This document shows positions 52,448-64,000 of a DNA stretch of 64,000 nucleotides, piece by piece. Position 1 is the stretch's first letter. The number at the start of each line of letters is the position of its first letter. Where the stretch lies: positions 20,456,721-20,520,720 of the forward strand of contig NW_025062479.1 in NCBI RefSeq assembly GCF_000002995.4. The letters are read 5' to 3'. Source of the stretch: Brugia malayi. Taxonomy: Eukaryota > Nematoda > Chromadorea > Rhabditida > Onchocercidae. The notes under the pieces are model-generated. The model was not told the DNA's origin. It did not search any database and saw only the letters and a list, made by a program, of their open reading frames with translations. A program made the position numbers and the translations under genes.

Positions 52448-55400
52448 ATGAGGGAATACAATAATCAAGATGTGAAAATTAATGAAACCGAACTTGATCC
52501 ATGCATTGCTGCCGAAATTCGTATGAAGAAAGCATTATTTTCACAAAGGTAATTTTTTTATTTTTTTTCTTTTTCCTGTAAGTTTCAAATTTTATTTAAT
52601 TTCACTTCATCTGGTACTTTTTCAATTATAATTTTAAAACGGTAAAATAAAATTTCAAATTTATTTTGGTTTTTGTTTTCAGGACTCGACGTAATCTATT
52701 GTTTCTTTTCACTTTCATTGCTATATTAATCATATTTTCCATTTTGCTCTTTCTTCTATTATCCAAAACATCATCAAAAGGAAAAGCCGTGCAAACAAAT
52801 GCATCATTACCTGAAGCAAATTCGAAAATTTCTCATAGTCTTGAAAGCTCCATTACTACTACTACACCAAAATTTTCAACGGTAAGATCATTTTAAGGAA
52901 AAAAAAAAGGTTTTTTTTTCTTCCTTCAGATGATTTATTCCTGAAAGAAATGAAAGGAAAGATAAGAGAAAAGATCTAAAATTAATTAATTTATTTCCCG
53001 TAAAAGCTTAAAATTCATTTTATTTCATAAAAAACAAATAAGTAAAAATTTTACTTAACTATTACAATAAATTAATTTATCAAAATTGATGTGAAACTTA
53101 ACATAAACGATGTTTTCATTTGTAGATGAATGATTCTTCTACGAAAGCAATTGACGCATCATCTCCGAATGCTATTGAAAATGACACCAATACATTTCAG
53201 GTAGGTGACAAGCATTCAATTCATCGTTTCGACTATCTTCTTTCCCCCATCAAATTATCAATTAAATGAAAACAAAAAGATTGCACAAAATTCTTTGAAT
53301 TAATAGAAACAATTAGGTCATTTATTTTTAAAAAATTAACGCAAATTTTGTTTTAAAATCGATAATTGGAAGAAAAATAAGCATACAATACATTTTCTTA
53401 TATTGATTATCTTTGCAAATTAAATAATAAACAAATTAGAATAGAGGTTGTAATAAGCAATAAAAAAGAAGGAAATTGCAAATCATTTTGTATAGAAAGT
53501 TTGAAAAGCAAAATAAACGCTTGCATTAGTCAACAAGTAGTTAATATATTGACTCGTACTGATTACAATATATTGAATTAAAAAAGTTAATTGTATTCTT
53601 TTTCATTTATTCTCTTTGCTTTCATATTCCAAAAATTTTATTAATTTAAGCAGTAGAAGTATAATTATTCGTTCCTTTTTTTGATTAACTTTTTTTTTTT
53701 TTTGCTTTGTATTGTTTTATCATATTTGTTTTTACTTATTATCCTTTTCAATTTTAATTTTCAGCAATTCAAATTTTCGCTTTTCATTTCTTTATATTTT
53801 GTCAGAATTTTTTACTTCCTTTTATACTTTCCTGCAGAAAAGTATCATAGATGCAATTAATTCAACATTACATTACTCATCTATGACTACGGTAGCAACT
53901 GCGCCAATAACTACGGTAACAACTACAGTAATCGCTCAAGCAAATATTGATAGAGCTTCTGTTGTTTTGGTACGACCTACTAGTAATAACAATATTAATC
54001 CGATGACAGCAACACCTGCTATTAGATCAGATAAACAAACAGACGAATCAATTACTCCATCATCATTTGTTGATGACAACGATGAAGTTGAGGTTTGCTG
54101 TTGGGTCATTTTTTTAATAGCAACTATATAATAAATAAAATTTGATAAGACAAAACACGATAGCCTAAAGGTGATTCAAAGAGAAAAATTGATAAATATG
54201 ATAATTTAGGAAGTGAAATATAATATAAATGCAAACTTAAACAAAAGTTCATAAATACGTTAAAAATTGATAAGTACAATAAATTAGAATTAGAGATCAA
54301 TTAGAGAAATATAAAAAAAAATTAATGAAAAAGACATGAATATGATAATAATTTCGACCATTACTCTTTTCATATATCTTATGCTTCTATCGTACGAAAT
54401 CTAAAACGTAACATGCAACCATGAAATCATTTAAAACTATCTTTTTAAAATAATACATTATTTTAAAAGAAAAACGAAAACGCTCTCTGTGATAAACAAC
54501 AATTGTTTGATAAAGAAAAATCAATTATTCATTTTTTCGTTTCTTAATATTTATAAGCAACGAACGCTATATTTTAATTTGCAGGATTGCAAAGCACTAT
54601 TTAGTCAAGGTAAGACTAAAAGTGGAATTTATCAAATATTTCTACCAACAGTTGGCAAATTCAATGTTCTCTGTGATATGAAAACGAATGGTGGCGGTTG
54701 GACAGTAATACAAAAGTAAGCATCTAAGAGAGACAAAAAAAGGGAAATACATTTAAAAAAAAAAAACTATTTTAACTAGTTTAGTAAAACTAGTATAATT
54801 AATTTAAAAAGCAGAAAAAAACTAAAAATTCTAATTTCAGAAGGCAAAATGGTCAAGTATACTTTGCTAACCGTACTTGGAATGAATATGAAAATGGTTT
54901 TGGTGATCTAACAACTTCATTTTGGCTTGGTTTAAATAAGGTTTTCTTCCTTTTATCCTTGTTGACCAAAAATAAAGAATTATTTTGGTTTGGTTTAAAT
55001 GATATATACTTGAACTTAGCTTGCATTATGATTAGGCTATAAGTGCTTATTTATGGTCAAGTATACTATATATAATGGAAATCATTAACCGCAAAAGATA
55101 ATGGAAATGTGTGTATGTTGGAAAGTTTAGTGATGAGATAATAGTTAATAATAAAACTTTATTATTGTATCCAACAATAAAACTTTGTTAATTACGTAAT
55201 AGGTCACGTAGAAAACGTCATTTAATCTATGTGAGAATTACTTGAACAGTGTTAAAATATATTCAACTATTTGATAAGTTTGTTATATTTTGTGACAAAT
55301 AATAGTAATGCTTCATTCTTTTCATATCAAATGTGTTTCAGATTTGATAACGTTATATTACAAACTAATCGTTAATAATATATATGTAAAAAGTAAATTA

Positions 55401-56591
55401 TTTTCAGATACATGCATTAACCGCAAAAGAGAATGGAAATCCGGTAACATTACGGATTGAATTACGCGGTGATTTATGCGAAGATAAAAATGGTTGCTCA
55501 AAACAACCAAATGGTTATTGGTGGGGTGAATGGGACTTTAATGTGAGGGAATTAATTGTTAGCATAATTATTTCCTAGTAAACTAATGCTAATTGATGAT
55601 TTTCATGAATTGTTGACAATTCTAATCTGTTTCAAATTCTAGTAATTTTTTTTGGAATTTCTTTTTTCAAAATTATAGCAGTTCTTTGTTTTGTTATGCT
55701 TTTTTCTTTGATTAAGAAGCAATAATTATGAAGTTTTTAAGTGAGTATTTTTTGATGGATGACTTAATTTATTTACTGTTACAGATTGGTGATGCATCAC
55801 AGAAATATTCCCTTTCGATATCATCCGCTTTAGCGGGTAATCTTTCCGAGCGTACAATTACTGATCGGTTTTATTACATGAATAACGGGAAATCATTTAC
55901 AACTATTGATCAAGATAATGACAAATTTCAGGGTAATTGTGCCCAATTTCGCGATTTTGGGTTAGCAGTTATTTCCTTATCAGTTTTATCAATATTATTA
56001 ATGGGTTATCATTTTACGATTGGATTCATTCACAAATAATTTGTTCACTAGTTTACTGCCCTTATTGAGTTTTTTTTTTTTTTTTTACTGACGTCTCAAG
56101 ATAAAGTAAATTTATTAGTTTTATCAGTAATTTGAATTCATTCTATCGATATTTGTGATCAGTTAAAAAATGAATGAAACATTGAATGGTTATAAAAAAA
56201 ATCTAAGCTTCAGTGATAAATTATCACATTTCTTAGCTATCTATATTCGACTTAATTATTTCTTTGCATATTTTCGAGACATTTTTAGATAACATAACGT
56301 ATTTAAATCTCATAAATCAAATAATACGTTTTTTAAGTCTTCATATTTGATATACAGTTAATACCGTAAACATTTCCTGATCTATCTTCGTGAGATAATA
56401 TTAGCAAAAAAGAAAAATGCAGAGGTTGGTGGCATAATGATTGCGGTTATGTTGCACTAAATGGACGATACGGTGATCGAACATCAAAAATGCGAAATAT
56501 GTTTTGGTTTTATGGTAGTGGAACACGTCCATTTATTAATTATTATATCAAACCACGCGAAACGGAAATGAAATTACGATCGAAAAGCTAA
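52448..56591 (+). CDS. Type II membrane protein with C-terminal fibrinogen-like domain
   Basis: Exons 52448-52548, 52683-52881, 53126-53200, 53838-54092, 54585-54715, 54841-54940, 55408-55542, 55785-55960, 56423-56591; every junction is in phase, 446 residues. Layout: cytoplasmic N-terminus of about 35 residues; membrane anchor near residues 38-60 (FLFTFIAILIIFSILLFLLL); a Ser/Thr-rich stalk to about residue 210, probably O-glycosylated; then a fibrinogen-related domain. Domain hallmarks: SGIYQIFLP, VLCDMKTNGGGWTVIQKRQNG, NGFGDLTTSFWLGLNKIHAL, YWWGEWDF, the calcium-site DQDNDKFQGNCAQF, GGWWHNDCGYVALNGRYG and the terminal EMKLRSKS. By family the domain binds sugars or acetyl groups and may act in recognition or adhesion at the cell surface; the ligand here is unknown. 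Start is the only ATG before the anchor in this frame. Confidence 0.95.
54979..55110 (+). pseudogene. Decayed exon copies inside an intron of the fibrinogen-domain gene
   Basis: Intron 54941-55407 contains ATTTTGGTTTGGTTTAAAT (54979 on), resembling the end of the preceding exon; ATGGTCAAGTATACT (55053-55067), identical to 54849-54863 near that exon's start; and CATTAACCGCAAAAGATAAT then GGAAAT (55083 on), nearly identical to the start of the next exon (55413 on). Their order differs from the exons, so the copies are scrambled, and they lack functional splice borders. Confidence 0.7.
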
Positions 56592-58381
56592 CGGATAATT
56601 AATGGATTGCTTGTTAATGCTTCCATCTCGATCCATTATATATATATATACATATGTATAAATATTTATTACTATTTTGTGCAAATTATCATGATAATCT
56701 ATTCAAGGTATGTGATTTTCCTATCCTAATTTTCATTTTAATTTTCTGTTTCTTTTGTCCAAAAAAAAAAGACATAATGTTTTTTTTTTTGTTTTTTAAA
56801 AAGACTTTTATCGACAAATTTCTTTTTAGTTAGCACTATAATTACTATAGCTATTATTGTTGTTGTCTTTGTTGTTGTTGTTGTTACTGTTGCTGTTGCT
56901 ACTGCTAAAATTATTATTCTTATCGTCATTATTATTACTATAATCGTTACTATTATTATTATCTGCCATGCAATGAAATCAAAACGATAATAACAATAAG
57001 GGCGAAAATAACAAATAATATGTATTTCAAATAAGAGATTTTAAAAGCTTCAACCTTTTTTTATCTGATTTAATAATTTTAAATTAAAAATTTGAATTAA
57101 AAATTTTATCTTTTCCTTTTTCAACTATTTAAAAAACTTAAAACCTATATAAATACTATCATTTTTGTATTTTCTATCATTCTGCTAATCTTCTTCTCAG
57201 TTACTTTTATTCATAATGAAGAGAGTTTGATTAAGTAGGAGTTAAATCTTAAAAAATTATTGATGGAATAAAAAATTACGAAAAAATAAAAAAAGAATTC
57301 ATATCAGCTGTGTTATAATTTTTATTTTTTTTACAGATTTTTCGAGAAGAAAACATTTATTTCAAGATTCTTGAATTCATTTAATGTGTCGTAATCTTTG
57401 CGAAAATTAGATTTTCTCTTGATGTTATGATGTATATTTAACTTTTATAGTTGGAAAGTACTACTTATATTGATAGCCAATGACTAGATGTAAACTAAAT
57501 GTGTGATAAATAATATTTTTGCTGCTTAATAACTAAGATTTAAACCCATACAGTGTTTTATTATTATCTAAGTGACACGTGGTAATCAATAATACATCGT
57601 ATAAGCTATATCGGAAATTTTAATTATCATAAACAGCGTTATTTATGCTTTCCACTGATAATTTCAGCAATTTTTTTTCATCATACCATTAGATATGTCA
57701 TTCAATCAATCAATTTTGCTTGTAGTAGGGAAAACTACCTAAATCAATTGTTTCATGAGAAATTAAAATTTCCGGATTTCCCTTTAGAAATTTTAGCAAA
57801 GCTTCTACGTAATTAGTAAAATATTATCCAATATTTCTGATTAATTTATGAGTTAATAATCATCGCAAAATTTTATCGTTTAAATACGGATTTTTGTGTT
57901 TTGTGTCTTTCTGCCAAATGAATATTAGTTATTAATGATCTGATTCAAATATTGTCATATATATTTATTATCACTACATAACTTATTGGCTGGAAATTTG
58001 CTGTAGCACTGAGTATAATAAGGAATTAAAACTTTGTAATCTTCTTTCGAAACTGGATATAATTTGAAATAAACGAATTAAAATAACGAATACAATGAGT
58101 TCATTTGATATTATAATAGCTAAAATCACAATAATTAAAAATAATTAATGAGACGGATAATGATTAGCATTAAGAGAATAATGATTTTATTTTTTTCCTA
58201 AATTTCATTTTTTCAATTTTTACAGCTCCCTTCTTAGTCTCTCCTTTCTTATTTTTTCTTTAGCTATAAAAACTGGTTCTTTCATGTTTGATTTTTTTAA
58301 GCAAGAAGAAAGGAAATTTTAAAAAATTCAATAAAAAATCAATATTAATAAAAAATCATATAATATTGTTTATGCTTCATT
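56592..58381. other. Intergenic region after the fibrinogen-domain gene
   Basis: Probable 3' UTR, then AT-rich sequence with a TTG/ATT microsatellite at 56845-56965. Two minus-strand segments, 57804-57739 and 57395-57331, could be later exons of the ORF at 58382-58624 and are discussed there. Nothing else is supported. Confidence 0.5.
56845..56965. repeat. TTG then ATT microsatellite
   Basis: Clustered TTG/TGC units followed by ATT units. The short threonine-rich frame on the minus strand across it is a repeat artefact. Confidence 0.85.
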
Positions 58382-58624
58382 TCATATTTCAAACATATGT
58401 TTCAAATTTTCCACCACAAATAAACAACTATCATATACTAAGTGTAAAACGTACATCTGACGTATAATATTCAAAAGTTTACCGTTGGCAGTCATATCAA
58501 CACACAGTAGCATTAGTAAAGCACATATAAAGTTATGAAAACTGAGTGAAAAAATCATTTCAATTGCTTTAATCAAGGCATTCGTTTTTCTTTTCAATCG
58601 AACTTCGTACTTTCCTTTTTCCAT
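58382..58624 (-). CDS. Possible small secreted or membrane protein
   Basis: An 80-codon minus-strand frame with balanced codon use. An internal ATG at 58558 starts a signal-peptide-like stretch (FICALLMLLCVDMTANG), preceded by an acceptor TTGATTAAAG 8 bases upstream. Two models are possible. Unspliced: 80 residues ending at 58382. Spliced: exon 58558-58483 (donor GTAAAC), 57804-57739 (after TACGTAG, reading ALLKFLKGNPEILISHETID, donor GTAGTT) and 57395-57331 (after CGCAAAG, ending NVFFSKNL-stop); this keeps phase and gives 68 residues. No cysteine framework or family is recognised. The upstream flank is rich in TACATACG words. Confidence 0.35.
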   Translation of the reverse strand: MEKGKYEVRLKRKTNALIKAIEMIFSLSFHNFICALLMLLCVDMTANGKLLNIIRQMYVLHLVYDSCLFVVENLKHMFEI

Positions 58625-59291
58625 ATATGTTACATACGCCTACATACGTCTAGATACGTGTATGAACAAGTCAGCATTTAGACAAGTAATCTACTTTCCA
58701 GGTACATCCACAGAAGTACTCACACACGTTCGACTCACAACTAAACACATCAAACACGTCCAACTCGCAAGCACTTACACATCGATACAAAAAGAGAGCC
58801 ACAAACATTTCCATTTATTTTCTACAAAATTTGCCCACTTGTTTAGACAAGAAAAAAGAAATGAAAAAAAAAAAAAAAAAATGTTTCATTCAATTTGCAA
58901 TACATACATGTTGTACAATGGAAAAATGAAATTTTCACCAAATTAAAAATCCAAAAAAAGGAAAAAATAAGAAAACAAAAACATATTTGTTATATTAATT
59001 GATTCAATGATATTTTCGTATGAAAATTTTGTTCATTTACATAACTAAACTGAAATTTCTATCAAAATTAAACTGACAACATTCAAAAATGATAAAAAAT
59101 TTAACAAACAATGTTTGTGTCACTTAGCAGCAAGAAAGGATCAAATTTTGAAATGAGTGATGAATTCTACTATCAGTCCTTTTAAAATTTTCACTATTTT
59201 TTTTCATCTTTGGAAGATAAATTATAAACCAAAAAACAAAATTATAATAATTGAAAGACAAATATAAAATTCTTGCAATTCATACATTTAT
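58625..59291. other. Intergenic, CA-rich then AT-rich
   Basis: Begins with TACATACG-type words and a CACAC-rich patch (58640-58800) in which the plus strand stays open for 94 codons (58662-58946). The frame runs into poly-A and has no supporting splice or start context, so it is not called a gene. Confidence 0.5.
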
Positions 59292-61794
59292 TTAAAGACT
59301 TTTTCTACGTTGAGATTGACATTTGAACTTTGAATAATCAGCCAATTTTTCCTCACTTGGTTTCAGAATGCTTTTCGAATTATTGAGGATTGATCGATGT
59401 TCTGATGAATTCGTAAATGCACCATTTGTGTATGCATATGGCTAAAAAGTGATAATGAAAATTTGCGCTTTTTTTGAAGTCATTAAATTACTTATCAATT
59501 CATCGAATTAGTCACCTAGTAGAAAGATTTATAAGTTATATTCGCATTAAAAATTGCCTCTGAACAGTAGACTTGGTGGGTTTATTTTATTATTGAGTAA
59601 TATTTAATCATTAACCTATTACTTCCACTGATCTTTTCTTTGCTAATTCATTGATAATAAAAATAGACAAACATTATCTCTAGATAAAATTGATCGATTT
59701 TTAAATTCAATTTTAAATTAATTCATTTATTAAAAAAACTAGAAAATTAATGATGAAAATTTTTTCGATCATTAAATTGTTTGTAATTTTTTATCTTTAA
59801 CACAAGTTGTCGCACGTATAACGAATAATTTGTATAAGTTTCAGAAACAATTAATCAATATTCAAAAAAAAAAAAACTATTCTCAGCTTTTTTGCTGTTT
59901 GCTACACTGACCATCATACAATCGCCATCATTGGAAACATTGAAAATGAAGAATGGGTTTTCTGTAATCTTATAAGATATTATAAATGAAAATGAAAGCA
60001 AAATATATATATTGTATGTATCGAATTCTAATAATTCGCTCCTGTTTTCTGTTTCTTTTATAATTTTGAAATTTACTTCATTGAGAGATTAAAGGATGAA
60101 TTCAAAAGGTAAAGCATTGTTTTCTTATCAAAATTTTAATTTCACAAATATCCTGTCTTTTAGTTTTTTCCTGCAAAAAAAAAAAAAAAAAATTTCTTTT
60201 TAAAATTTTCGATATTAATTTGATTTTAATTAAGACTTAAAGTATACAGTAAAAACAAATATGAAAAATTTGATTTACTATTTTCATACTTCGTTTTTTA
60301 TGAGTTGCAGGAGCTTCCTCAACTGTCTTAGTCGCAGTTGACAATAAATTAGATGGATCGAAACATTTGCTGTACCATTTAGCAATCCACCTGAAATTCA
60401 AATTATGGCTTTGAACTTTTAATAAACCGGAAGTTATCAGTTTGATTTTTTGGACAATGACACGTAGCAGTTAATATTAATTGAAATGTCAATAAATTAG
60501 GCTTAAGTGAAATTTAATCACTGATAATTTCACTTATATTAATTGCTATTAATAACACTGATAATTTGACTTATATTAATTGCTATTAATAAAAGAAGAT
60601 AAATTGCTTCAATGCTTATAATTGCTAGCAATGTCAAAAAAAAAAATTGAATTATCTGAGTAATTTGATTACTAACAATTAAGCAATATGAAAAGAATTG
60701 GATTATTTAAGTAATTTCAAATTCATAAGCGTTAAAAACAACAAAGAATACCGGCATAATGATCCGCCACAACAAAAACAACAACAACAATAGAAGCAAA
60801 ATGACATGGCGAACATACCAAGGAATAATACTAAATTTTCTCGAACTTTTCCTAAAATTTAACACATAGTATTAATTAAATACAATTTAAACCTGAAAAA
60901 AAATTAACATAATTTGATTCAAAATATAACCCAAAATTTTTCTAAAATCATATTATTGTTACTTAAAAAAGCTTAAAAATATCGCACTTAAAAACTTGAA
61001 ATTTTAATCAAAAAATTAGCATAAACAAAAAAATAGAATCATTAAGAAAAAACTACCTTCTAACCAATAGTGATTGTTTTCGTCATGCGAATCAAGTAGT
61101 ACTCGGCATGTAATAATTATTGTTATATTCAAAAGCATTACCTTAAAAAGAAAGTATTCATAGACTTTTTAAATTTAAAAAATATTTTGAAAATTCAAAA
61201 AAATGAATTCATACTTTTAGAGCTTTTTTAAAACTTTTAAAATTTATGTGTGAAATACAACTTTGCTTTCACTTTTTAACGCAATTAAAAGAGGTACTAT
61301 TCAGTCTTAAATTTTATCAATGTTTTTTACTAGAAAATAATACCTAATTGTTTGGATTTATTAATAAACATTTACTAAAGTAACTTAAAACCTTTTTGTT
61401 ATGAAGTTGTCCAATCGTCCTTTGAAAAGATGAAAAGCTTAATTTTATTTTCATATACAAATTGTAATTTTAATTTTCTTCCTCAAAATTTTCTTTTTAT
61501 TTTACATTGTGATTTATCTATTCATTGTGAGATAACCTAATTATAATAGTTAAAAGTTTTATTTTTGACAAAATTTTTGAATCTTAAGTTTAGACGTTTC
61601 ATTTTCTTTCAACTTATTCATTACTTCACAGAAGTTTATCATAAAGTTTATCATTAATTATCACTGATACATATATGCGTATATGACTAATAGAAAGTGG
61701 AGAAAAAAAACGAAAAGAAAGGTGATACCAATGTGATAATAGTGATAGTATAACCCCAATTCTTTGGTTTTCCAGGTTCTTCTTCTTCAAACAT
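59292..61794 (-). CDS. Novel two-membrane-segment protein with a dense cysteine cluster
   Basis: Six minus-strand exons: 61794-61729, 61141-61057, 60830-60752, 60390-60279, 59961-59920, 59441-59292. All five junctions keep phase; acceptors are TTTTTAAG, ATTTAG, GAATTTCAG, GATTACAG and CTTTTTAG. The product has 177 residues: acidic start MFEEEEPGKPKNW; membrane segment 1 (about 15-41); a short polar loop DSHDENNHYWLE; membrane segment 2 (about 52-75) containing FCFYCCCCFCCGGSLC; then a long polar tail ending KCQSQRRKSL. With a cytosolic N-terminus the tail would also be cytosolic, and the cysteines are candidates for palmitoylation or metal binding; both are inference. An acceptor AAATTTTAG ends at 61821, 26 bases before the ATG. 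I do not recognise the family. Confidence 0.72.
60519..60592. repeat. 37-bp tandem duplication, one mismatch
   Basis: 60519-60555 and 60556-60592 are the same 37 bases (starting CACTGATAATTT) except for one C/G difference. It lies within the intron between the third and fourth exons of the two-membrane-segment gene. Confidence 0.9.
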
Positions 61795-61820
61795 TTTTAA
61801 CAGCTTGAGAAGTAGCGGAA

Positions 61821-64000
61821 CTAAAATTTAAAATTATTAATTTAATTATAGCTTAATTCACAGACAATCAAATAATGCTGTTTTAATTAATTTTTAAAGT
61901 TCATATTTTTAGCTATTCACATTTAATTCAATTAGTTATTTGCAAAATAAACAACAAATACATCATTATTATTAATATTGAAATAATTTATTAGCCAAAT
62001 TTTAATCGGGCAAAATATTGGTGCTTCCATTTTCGACTTCTTTAATTGGGATATCATTTTAGGAATATTAAAAAAGAAGCCACCATTCCTTATTGTATAC
62101 ACTACATTACAAAGATGTATACATTTGAAAAAAAAAAAAATTAAAATTTAAAATTTTTTTGAAATACAAAGTTTTTAAAATATAAATAATTGTTTCTACT
62201 TTGGCTATCATTACATATTTTACAGAAACTTTTTTTAGACAAATTTGTAAAAAAAGAGAAAAAGAGTAAAAAAAGAATTCACAAAGTTAGCTTCTTTAAA
62301 AAATTTTTTTTTAAAAAAAAGAGACAAAAAAAAAAAAAAAAAATTAGATTAGAAAAGTAATATATCATTTCATCATTACTGTTCGCTTTAATCATTTTTT
62401 TCTTTTTATTTGTAGCGAAATATTTGTCCTTCGCTTCTAATTCAAATAAGCAATTTTTTAATTCAAATAAATAGAAAAGGAAAGAGTAAAGTACTAGCAA
62501 ATTTGATAATTAACACTTTGCCAAATGTTTTTTTTCCTCTTTGATAGGAATAAAAAATCTTGCAATTAATGTAAATTTTTTTCATCTCTTTTGATTTATC
62601 ATCAATTTTCTTTTTTCTTTTTTTTGTGGCACTAATTTTTAGTAAATAATTTTTTTATCAAGTTATTTTAAGTTTGGTAAAAGAAATTATTAATTGGAAT
62701 AAATAACGAAGGGAAATGACAATTAATTAGAATAAATATGAAATGTAAGCAGTTAAAGTTTGTGAATAAGAAAAAAAAAAAAAAAAGTGAAATCAATGAA
62801 TTGTTACGATACAAATAAAAATTTCGCGCTTTGATTCAAAACTTAGAAAAAAAAAAAAAAGAAAGTGAAATGTCATTGTAGATAAGGTAGTTTGAGTCAA
62901 TACTTAGATGTTTCTGCATGTCCTCTTGTAAAGTGAACTGTGAGTTTATCAAAAGTTTCATTAAATTATTACAAAATATGAAAGTTTAATTTCATTCGAG
63001 TTTGTAAGCTTTCTAATCTTCTCTAAAAGCTATTGTAATAAGAATATTGGATATTTAAAAAAAAAAAAAAAAAAAAAAATCATCGCTTAATACAAATAAA
63101 TTCAATCTGAAACCTGCTTGTAAAACATTTCAAATTTGATTGGCCTGAAATTTTAATTGTTAATTGCAGATTCAATTTTTCCACCTTACCAACAATTAAA
63201 TAATAGAAATTAATCTATTCAAGAATGGTATTTAACCTTTAGACTTAATACTTCAAACAAATTTTGATAAATGATTTCATTGATTTTTCAAACTACTAGA
63301 AATAATTAGCAAATTCTTAAATAACAATGATAATAATAAACTAAATGTTTAAAAATTCATTCCCTTTAACTTATTTAAGTTATCATTTCATCATTGTATC
63401 TTTCTGCCATTATATTACATAAGTCTACTGCATACTGTAATAATTTATTTGTTATTACTATAATCTCTTTCATACTATGTTAATCTATTTGAAACTAAAT
63501 TTAATCTAAATTTGTTGCTACATTAATCAATTCCATACTATATGGTTCCATTTAATACTATGTTAATCCATTTCATGTGGTTTTCTTTTTTTTTTTTTTT
63601 TTTTTTACGTGTTTATATACTAACTTTTTCACTTAACAAATGAGATAGTAACTAATCAAAGAAAGGAAAAAAAAAAAAAGACGAAGAAAGGAAGAAAAAG
63701 AAAGAAAGAAAAAGTAAGGCTAAGAAAAATGAAAGTTAAATATTATAAAATTACAAAGTCAATTGAATATTACAACAACTGTAAGCCAAATTCTATTGTC
63801 ATCCTGTCATCATTTATACGTTCAATATTTGCATCTAACTCTTATTGAATAGTAATAATATATATTTGTCCAACGATGACAATGTCCAATCATTCTTTTT
63901 CTCCTTCTTCTTTTCTATAATCATTTTAGAGGGTGAATAATACTAATATTTACTTTACATTTGTTGTTATGGATATGTTTTTGATCTTTTCAGTAAATTT
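61821..64000. other. Right-end AT-rich region without a supported gene
   Basis: Contains the upstream flank of the two-membrane-segment gene, a 56-codon minus-strand open stretch around 61930-62100 without a clear start or splice context, long A/T runs, a purine-rich patch at 63660-63735 and a loosely repeated CATACTATGTTAATC-like motif at 63415-63590. No gene, RNA or mobile element could be supported. Confidence 0.5.

Noticed and set aside
58662..58946. 94-codon plus-strand ORF
   Set aside because: Open because the patch is CA-rich and so poor in stop codons; ends in poly-A, no acceptor, no recognisable domain.
1..64000. tRNA genes, SL1/5S cluster, CRISPR arrays, transposase or reverse-transcriptase coding, long terminal repeats
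   Set aside because: Looked for T-loop GGTTCGA contexts, the SL1 22-mer, regularly spaced exact repeats and mobile-element motifs; none was found by eye. A tRNA covariance-model scan and repeat-library search would settle this.

Overview
The window is AT-rich nuclear DNA (roughly three quarters A+T) with small exons, many introns of about 50-600 bp, T-rich TTTCAG-type acceptors and homopolymer or ATT-type microsatellites. The recognisable proteins (MSH4/HIM-14, a SET-MYND protein, Golgi alpha-mannosidase II, a fibrinogen-domain membrane protein), together with splice acceptors lying 5-26 nt before several start codons (as expected for spliced-leader trans-splicing), point to a nematode. The intron sizes and base composition fit a spirurid/filarial-type worm, but the genus cannot be read from the sequence.

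Layout. 99-5842 (minus): the first 14 exons of an MSH4 gene whose ATPase half lies beyond the left edge. 5843-8216: intergenic DNA between this gene and the divergent 8217-13247 (plus), an 11-exon SMYD-family gene with unusual SET residues. 13248-18236: low-complexity DNA with weak small-gene candidates. 19238-31542 (plus): a 23-exon Golgi alpha-mannosidase II gene, apparently complete. One of its introns (26873-28263) carries a decayed piece of ribosomal DNA: 18S 3' end, probable ITS1 and 5.8S in antisense, followed by a 28S scrap in the other orientation. 31543-52447: a 21-kb gene-poor stretch with microsatellites, a 33-bp minisatellite and a few candidate exons. 52448-56591 (plus): a complete 9-exon type II membrane protein with a C-terminal fibrinogen-like domain. 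59292-61794 (minus): a 6-exon gene for a 177-residue protein with two membrane segments and a dense cysteine cluster, which I do not recognise; its exons are all too short to stand out as open reading frames.

Exon models were built by hand from splice signals, reading phase and remembered family consensus. The five main genes keep phase across every junction. The smaller candidates are flagged with low confidence because AT-rich DNA yields short AG...GT open stretches by chance. The genes do not form an evident pathway: they are a meiotic crossover factor, a chromatin-type SET protein, an N-glycan processing enzyme and two membrane proteins that happen to be neighbours.
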